The notes beneath the pieces are model-generated. The model did not search any database and was not told the DNA's origin. It saw only the letters and a list, made by a program, of their open reading frames with translations. From Oscillospiraceae bacterium (GTDB lineage Bacteria > Bacillota > Clostridia > Oscillospirales > Oscillospiraceae), in contig JAFTVM010000083.1 in assembly GCA_017465745.1 (NCBI GenBank), forward strand, positions 37,072-101,071: a DNA stretch of 64,000 bases. The letters are read 5' to 3'. Made by a program: the position numbers and the translations under genes. Shown one piece after another: positions 61,130 to 64,000 of this stretch; the stretch's first letter is position 1; every line of letters starts with the position of its first letter.

Positions 61130-62665
61130 TCAATTCTCAATGCTCCACTCCGTAATATTCCAGAAGATACCCACGCCGTGATGACCCAGAACAGTATCCG
61201 CAGCAATGCCCTTGAGGGAACTGTCAGCCACAAAGATACCATCGATGTAGCAGAAGAAGGTATAGGCGGGAGCCTCTGCCAGCGCGATCTGGAACTGCTT
61301 ATAGTATTCTGCACGCTCCGCTTCGTCATCGGTCTGGCGGGCCAGGGTCAGGTACTTGTCCACATCGGCATTGGAATAGCCGGAGTAGTTGGCACCCTTG
61401 CCGGTGCCGAAGACCTTGTAGGTGTGGTCATCCGCATCGAAGGGACTTCCCCAGCCGATGATGCAGCACTCCTGTCCGCCCCAGTCGATGCCTTCAGCGG
61501 GAACATTTGCCTTAACATCCAGGCCGATCTCCTGAAGCTGCTGGGCAGCGATCTGGGCCATGTCGATACGAACCTGGTCGCCGGGGGTGGCATTGATGGT
61601 AAAGCTGATGCGCTCACCGTTCCGGCACCAGTAGCCCTCTGTATCCTTCTCACAGCCGACAGACTCCAGAACCTGGGCAGCTTTTTCAGGATCATAATCG
61701 TAATGCTCAACACCGTCGTAGTTATACTTGTTCAGCTGAATGGGACTGTAAGCGGTGAAGCCCTGACCCAGCAGAACAGCGTCCACGATGGACTGACGGT
61801 CGATTGCATAGTTGATGGCGGGGATCAGGTCGGCATTTTCCTGCCAAAATGGATTCCAGAAGTTGTACAGGATACCACGATAATCAGCGGTAGCCATGTC
61901 ATAAACAGTCAAACCTTCCTCACCCTCGAAGGCAGCAGCATCCTTGGGCGTGACCTGTGCCAGATCCAGTTCGCCGCTGCCCAGCTGCAGCGCCTTGACG
62001 GAGTCATCGGTGACGATCTTGAAGATAATGGTGTCAATATTGGCAGCGCCTGCGAAGTAGTCCTCATTCTTCACCAGGGTGATGGCCTGCGATGCATCCC
62101 AGCTTTCCAGCTTGTAGGGGCCGGTACCAATGGGGTTCTTGAAATAATCAGATTCCCACATATCCTCGCCGCTCAGCAGATGCTCAGGCAGAATGGCCAT
62201 GGTCATGTAGTCCAGGAATGCAAAGTTGGGCTCGGAGAGAACAAACTCGATCTCAGTATCAGAAATGACATTGATGGCGGCAACTTCTTCATAGTTGGGG
62301 TAGTTTTCGGAGCCATTATCGGGATTCATAATAGCTCCGATGGTGAACTTGACGTCATCAGCAGTGAACGCTTCGCCGTCGTGCCACTTGACGCCCTCTG
62401 CCAGCTTGAAGGTGTAGGTCATGGTTGTTTCGTCGTAAGACCAGGACTCAGCCAGACTCGCAACCAGGTCGCCGTCGCCGTCACGCTTGACCAGGCTGTC
62501 GAACAGCAGATGTTTGATCTCACAGTGCTCGTTCATGATGGGGTTGATGGAGTCATAGTCACCGGAACCATAAATCAGGGTATTGTCGGAGCCGTTATCG
62601 CCCGAACAGGCAACAAGGCTAAACACCATGGCCATGCACAGCAGCAGGGCGAACATCTTTTTCAT
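61130..62665 (-). CDS. Dipeptide-type substrate-binding lipoprotein
   Basis: A 511-residue family 5 solute-binding lipoprotein with lipobox SLVAC (C20). Family blocks: LAEGVKWHDGEAFTADDVKFTIGA, NPIGTGPYKLESWD and AINYAIDRQSIVDAVLLGQG. It heads the operon with D, F, B and C subunits, behind a promoter at 62699-62727. Peptides or nickel-type complexes are the usual ligands; the ligand cannot be fixed here. Confidence 0.92.
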   Translation of the reverse strand: MKKMFALLLCMAMVFSLVACSGDNGSDNTLIYGSGDYDSINPIMNEHCEIKHLLFDSLVKRDGDGDLVASLAESWSYDETTMTYTFKLAEGVKWHDGEAFTADDVKFTIGAIMNPDNGSENYPNYEEVAAINVISDTEIEFVLSEPNFAFLDYMTMAILPEHLLSGEDMWESDYFKNPIGTGPYKLESWDASQAITLVKNEDYFAGAANIDTIIFKIVTDDSVKALQLGSGELDLAQVTPKDAAAFEGEEGLTVYDMATADYRGILYNFWNPFWQENADLIPAINYAIDRQSIVDAVLLGQGFTAYSPIQLNKYNYDGVEHYDYDPEKAAQVLESVGCEKDTEGYWCRNGERISFTINATPGDQVRIDMAQIAAQQLQEIGLDVKANVPAEGIDWGGQECCIIGWGSPFDADDHTYKVFGTGKGANYSGYSNADVDKYLTLARQTDDEAERAEYYKQFQIALAEAPAYTFFCYIDGIFVADSSLKGIAADTVLGHHGVGIFWNITEWSIEN

Positions 62666-62698
62666 ACACGTTTCCTCCTGTGATTTATTTATGGGCTC

Positions 62699-62727
62699 AT
62701 TCTACCAAACACAGAATGGACCCACAA
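62699..62727 (-). promoter_or_regulatory. Promoter of the dpp operon
   Basis: The -35 TTGTGG (62722-62727) and -10 TAGAAT (62699-62704) have a 17-bp spacer. Confidence 0.7.
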
Positions 62728-62734
62728 GCCGGGT

Positions 62735-62774
62735 GGGGGGATATTTATCGATAATATTTTATCAATATCCCCCC
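62735..62774. promoter_or_regulatory. Dyad between divergent promoters
   Basis: An 11-bp inverted repeat GGGGGGATATT / AATATCCCCCC with an 18-bp centre (which itself begins with TTATCGATAA, 62745-62754). It lies just upstream of the -35 boxes of both the dpp promoter and the kinase promoter. Confidence 0.6.
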
Positions 62775-62781
62775 AAGGGGG

Positions 62782-62810
62782 TTGCGCCGCCAACCCGAAG
62801 GCGATAGAAT
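62782..62810 (+). promoter_or_regulatory. Promoter of the uridine-kinase-like gene
   Basis: The -35 TTGCGC (62782-62787) and -10 TAGAAT (62805-62810) have a 17-bp spacer. Confidence 0.65.
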
Positions 62811-62840
62811 AGCAGCATATATTCCCGGGAGGTTTGGTAC

Positions 62841-63401
62841 ATGAATGACTCTTTGTATCAGATTCGCAATCGAATCGATGAATTGATGTCACAGAAGGAG
62901 CAGGTCATCGTCGCCATCGACGGTAATTGCACCGCCGGCAAGACAACCCTTGCCGGAAAATTGGCAGAGATCTATGACTGCAATGTATTCCATGTGGACG
63001 ATTTCTTCCTCCGCCCGGAACAACGGACTCCGAAGCGGTATGCAGAAGTCGGCGGTAATGTGGACTATGAGCGGTTTATGGAGGAAGTGCTGCTACCGCT
63101 AAAAGCCGGGCGTGCCTTTTCTTACCGGCCCTTCGACTGCGGTACATTTACACTCATACAACCTGTGGCGATCGAACCCAAGAAGCTGAACGTCATTGAG
63201 GGAACGTATAGCCATCATCCTTACTTCGGCGATTCTTATAACCTGAAAATATTCCTGACAGTCACCCCGGAAATCCAGCGGCAACGGATTCTGGAACGCC
63301 CTGCTTTTCTTCATCAACGTTTCTTTGAAGAATGGATTCCAATGGAGCAGCGCTATTTTGATGGATTTGATATTATAGCCCAATGTGATATTTCCTTTTA
63401 G
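62841..63401 (+). CDS. Uridine-kinase-like P-loop protein
   Basis: A 186-residue P-loop kinase; GGGAGG precedes the ATG. Walker A is GNCTAGKTT (28-36), followed by VFHVDDFFL with the DD typical of the uridine kinase/AAA_18 group, and a lid region with QRQRILERPAFLHQRFFEEW. It probably phosphorylates a small molecule, perhaps a nucleoside. It is divergent from the dpp operon and shares the intergenic dyad. Confidence 0.8.
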   Translation: MNDSLYQIRNRIDELMSQKEQVIVAIDGNCTAGKTTLAGKLAEIYDCNVFHVDDFFLRPEQRTPKRYAEVGGNVDYERFMEEVLLPLKAGRAFSYRPFDCGTFTLIQPVAIEPKKLNVIEGTYSHHPYFGDSYNLKIFLTVTPEIQRQRILERPAFLHQRFFEEWIPMEQRYFDGFDIIAQCDISF

Positions 63402-63760
63402 CATGGCAGGTATGTTTATCCTGCCTGCGCCCTTTCTGAAAACGCACCCATATCCCCCGCCTTCCAGATCCATACTCTTAAATCTTCCTGAATGCAAAAC
63501 GAGCCGGAAATCTGAGAGCATCGCTCCCGGATCTCCGGCCCATAATGGATCTGAATTCTATTGAAAAAGAGCGCCGTTGACTTATGCTCTGACCTTTCGG
63601 AAAAAGCGCATGCAACCGCACTATTCACTTCTTATCTCCGCTGATATAAAAGAAAACACCATAGATGCCAACCATTATCAAGTTACATCTACTGTGTTGT
63701 CCAAAGATGATCCGAGTCAATGGATCCGATTTGCATTTTCACTCCTCCGGGGTAATCATA
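63402..63760. other. Non-coding stretch after the kinase gene
   Basis: About 360 bp with only short open frames of no recognisable content. A 10-bp stem with one G-U pair occurs near 63508-63540 without a U tract. Base composition is more AT-rich than in the genes to the left. Confidence 0.4.
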
Positions 63761-63828
63761 ACCACTAGTAAACTAGTGGTTTGCTCAGCCCCTAGAAGGG
63801 TCTTTTCTTTCTGACCCCTGAAAGGGGT
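63761..63828. repeat. Subterminal hairpins, possible insertion sequence end
   Basis: Two short hairpins stand close together: ACCACTAGT/ACTAGTGGT (9 bp, loop of 2; 63761-63780) and ACCCCT/AGGGGT (63814-63828). Between them is TTGCTCAGCCCCT. The set resembles the hairpin ends of IS200/IS605-type elements of Clostridia. No transposase gene lies inside the window, so the call is tentative. Confidence 0.35.
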
Positions 63829-63842
63829 ACTGAAAATTTACC

Positions 63843-64000
63843 ATGGCATCGCTAGCCCTGCAACTGGTGAACCAGTCAATAATTGTTCACTGTAACTGCA
63901 TTGGTAACTTTCAGATTGCTAATTCCCAACATAAAGCCTCTTGTCTTGATAGTGATGCGATCGCCAAACCCATCTCTGTTGATTCAAGAGGTTTTATTAT
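63843..64000 (+). CDS. Unidentified open frame running off the window
   Basis: From the ATG at 63843 a frame stays open for 52 codons to the window edge (starts MASLALQLVNQSIIVH, continues with NFQIANSQHKASCLDSDA and ends VDSRGFII). No ribosome binding site is visible and I do not recognise the sequence. It lies directly after the hairpins at 63761-63828 and could belong to the same mobile element. Confidence 0.25.
   Translation, partial: MASLALQLVNQSIIVHCNCIGNFQIANSQHKASCLDSDAIAKPISVDSRGFI

Noticed and set aside
63577-63768. A 63-residue plus-strand open frame
   Set aside because: No ribosome binding site, no recognisable motif, and it runs into the hairpin at 63761; not supported as a gene.

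Overview
The window looks like chromosomal DNA of an anaerobic Gram-positive gut bacterium of class Clostridia, probably order Oscillospirales. The basis is moderately GC-rich DNA, strong AGGAGG ribosome binding sites, a tig-clpP-clpX-lon block, an rplS-lepB-rbgA-rnhB-yraN block, lipoproteins with Gram-positive lipoboxes, BlaI/BlaR1 and a Bce/Van-like two-component exporter locus, and a fused xanthine dehydrogenase of the type found in purine-using Clostridia. No rRNA is present, so the taxonomic call is an inference. Almost all genes lie on the minus strand.

Layout. 1-3.5 kb: protein quality control (lon start, clpX, clpP, tig). 3.5-9.3 kb: a tightly overlapping housekeeping operon (lepB, rbgA, rnhB, yraN, M19 dipeptidase, a threonine-synthase-like protein that has lost its PLP lysine, a metallophosphoesterase), preceded by rplS with its leader. 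9.3-20.3 kb: a MATE exporter, a large secreted multi-module pullulanase with a C-terminal anchor, cysteine synthase, a PHP phosphoesterase, and an iron-type ABC importer (binding protein, fused permease, ATPase). 20.5-29.5 kb: a two-component system driving an ABC exporter through a shared operator, then a BlaI/BlaR1 pair behind two dyad operators. 29.6-37.2 kb: an ABC exporter, an XRE-TPR regulator, a methyltransferase, a YwaF-type membrane protein behind an 11-bp phased repeat, an AraC pseudogene, tRNA-Pro(GGG) and a two-domain flavoprotein.

37.2-50.9 kb is the most interesting part: a candidate iron/heme acquisition island. A small DtxR-like regulator leads an operon with a pair of ABC half-transporters, a lipoprotein, a possible FMN split-barrel protein, a complete Opp/Dpp-type importer (SBP, B, C, D, F), a ChuX/HutX-like heme-handling protein broken by one in-frame TAG, and a second lipoprotein. 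A separate unit encodes a YgbA_NO-family protein and a DUF454 (YbaN) membrane protein. Four GTTAG-N6-CTAAY palindromes precede these units and probably form one regulon.

51-64 kb: a LysR regulator, a xanthine dehydrogenase (FeS plus Mo domains fused), a divergent nucleoside salvage unit (uridine phosphorylase, uracil phosphoribosyltransferase, DUF1097 membrane protein), a second Dpp-type peptide transporter, a uridine-kinase-like P-loop protein, and at the right edge hairpins resembling the end of an insertion sequence. No CRISPR array, rRNA, phage or plasmid replication gene was seen.
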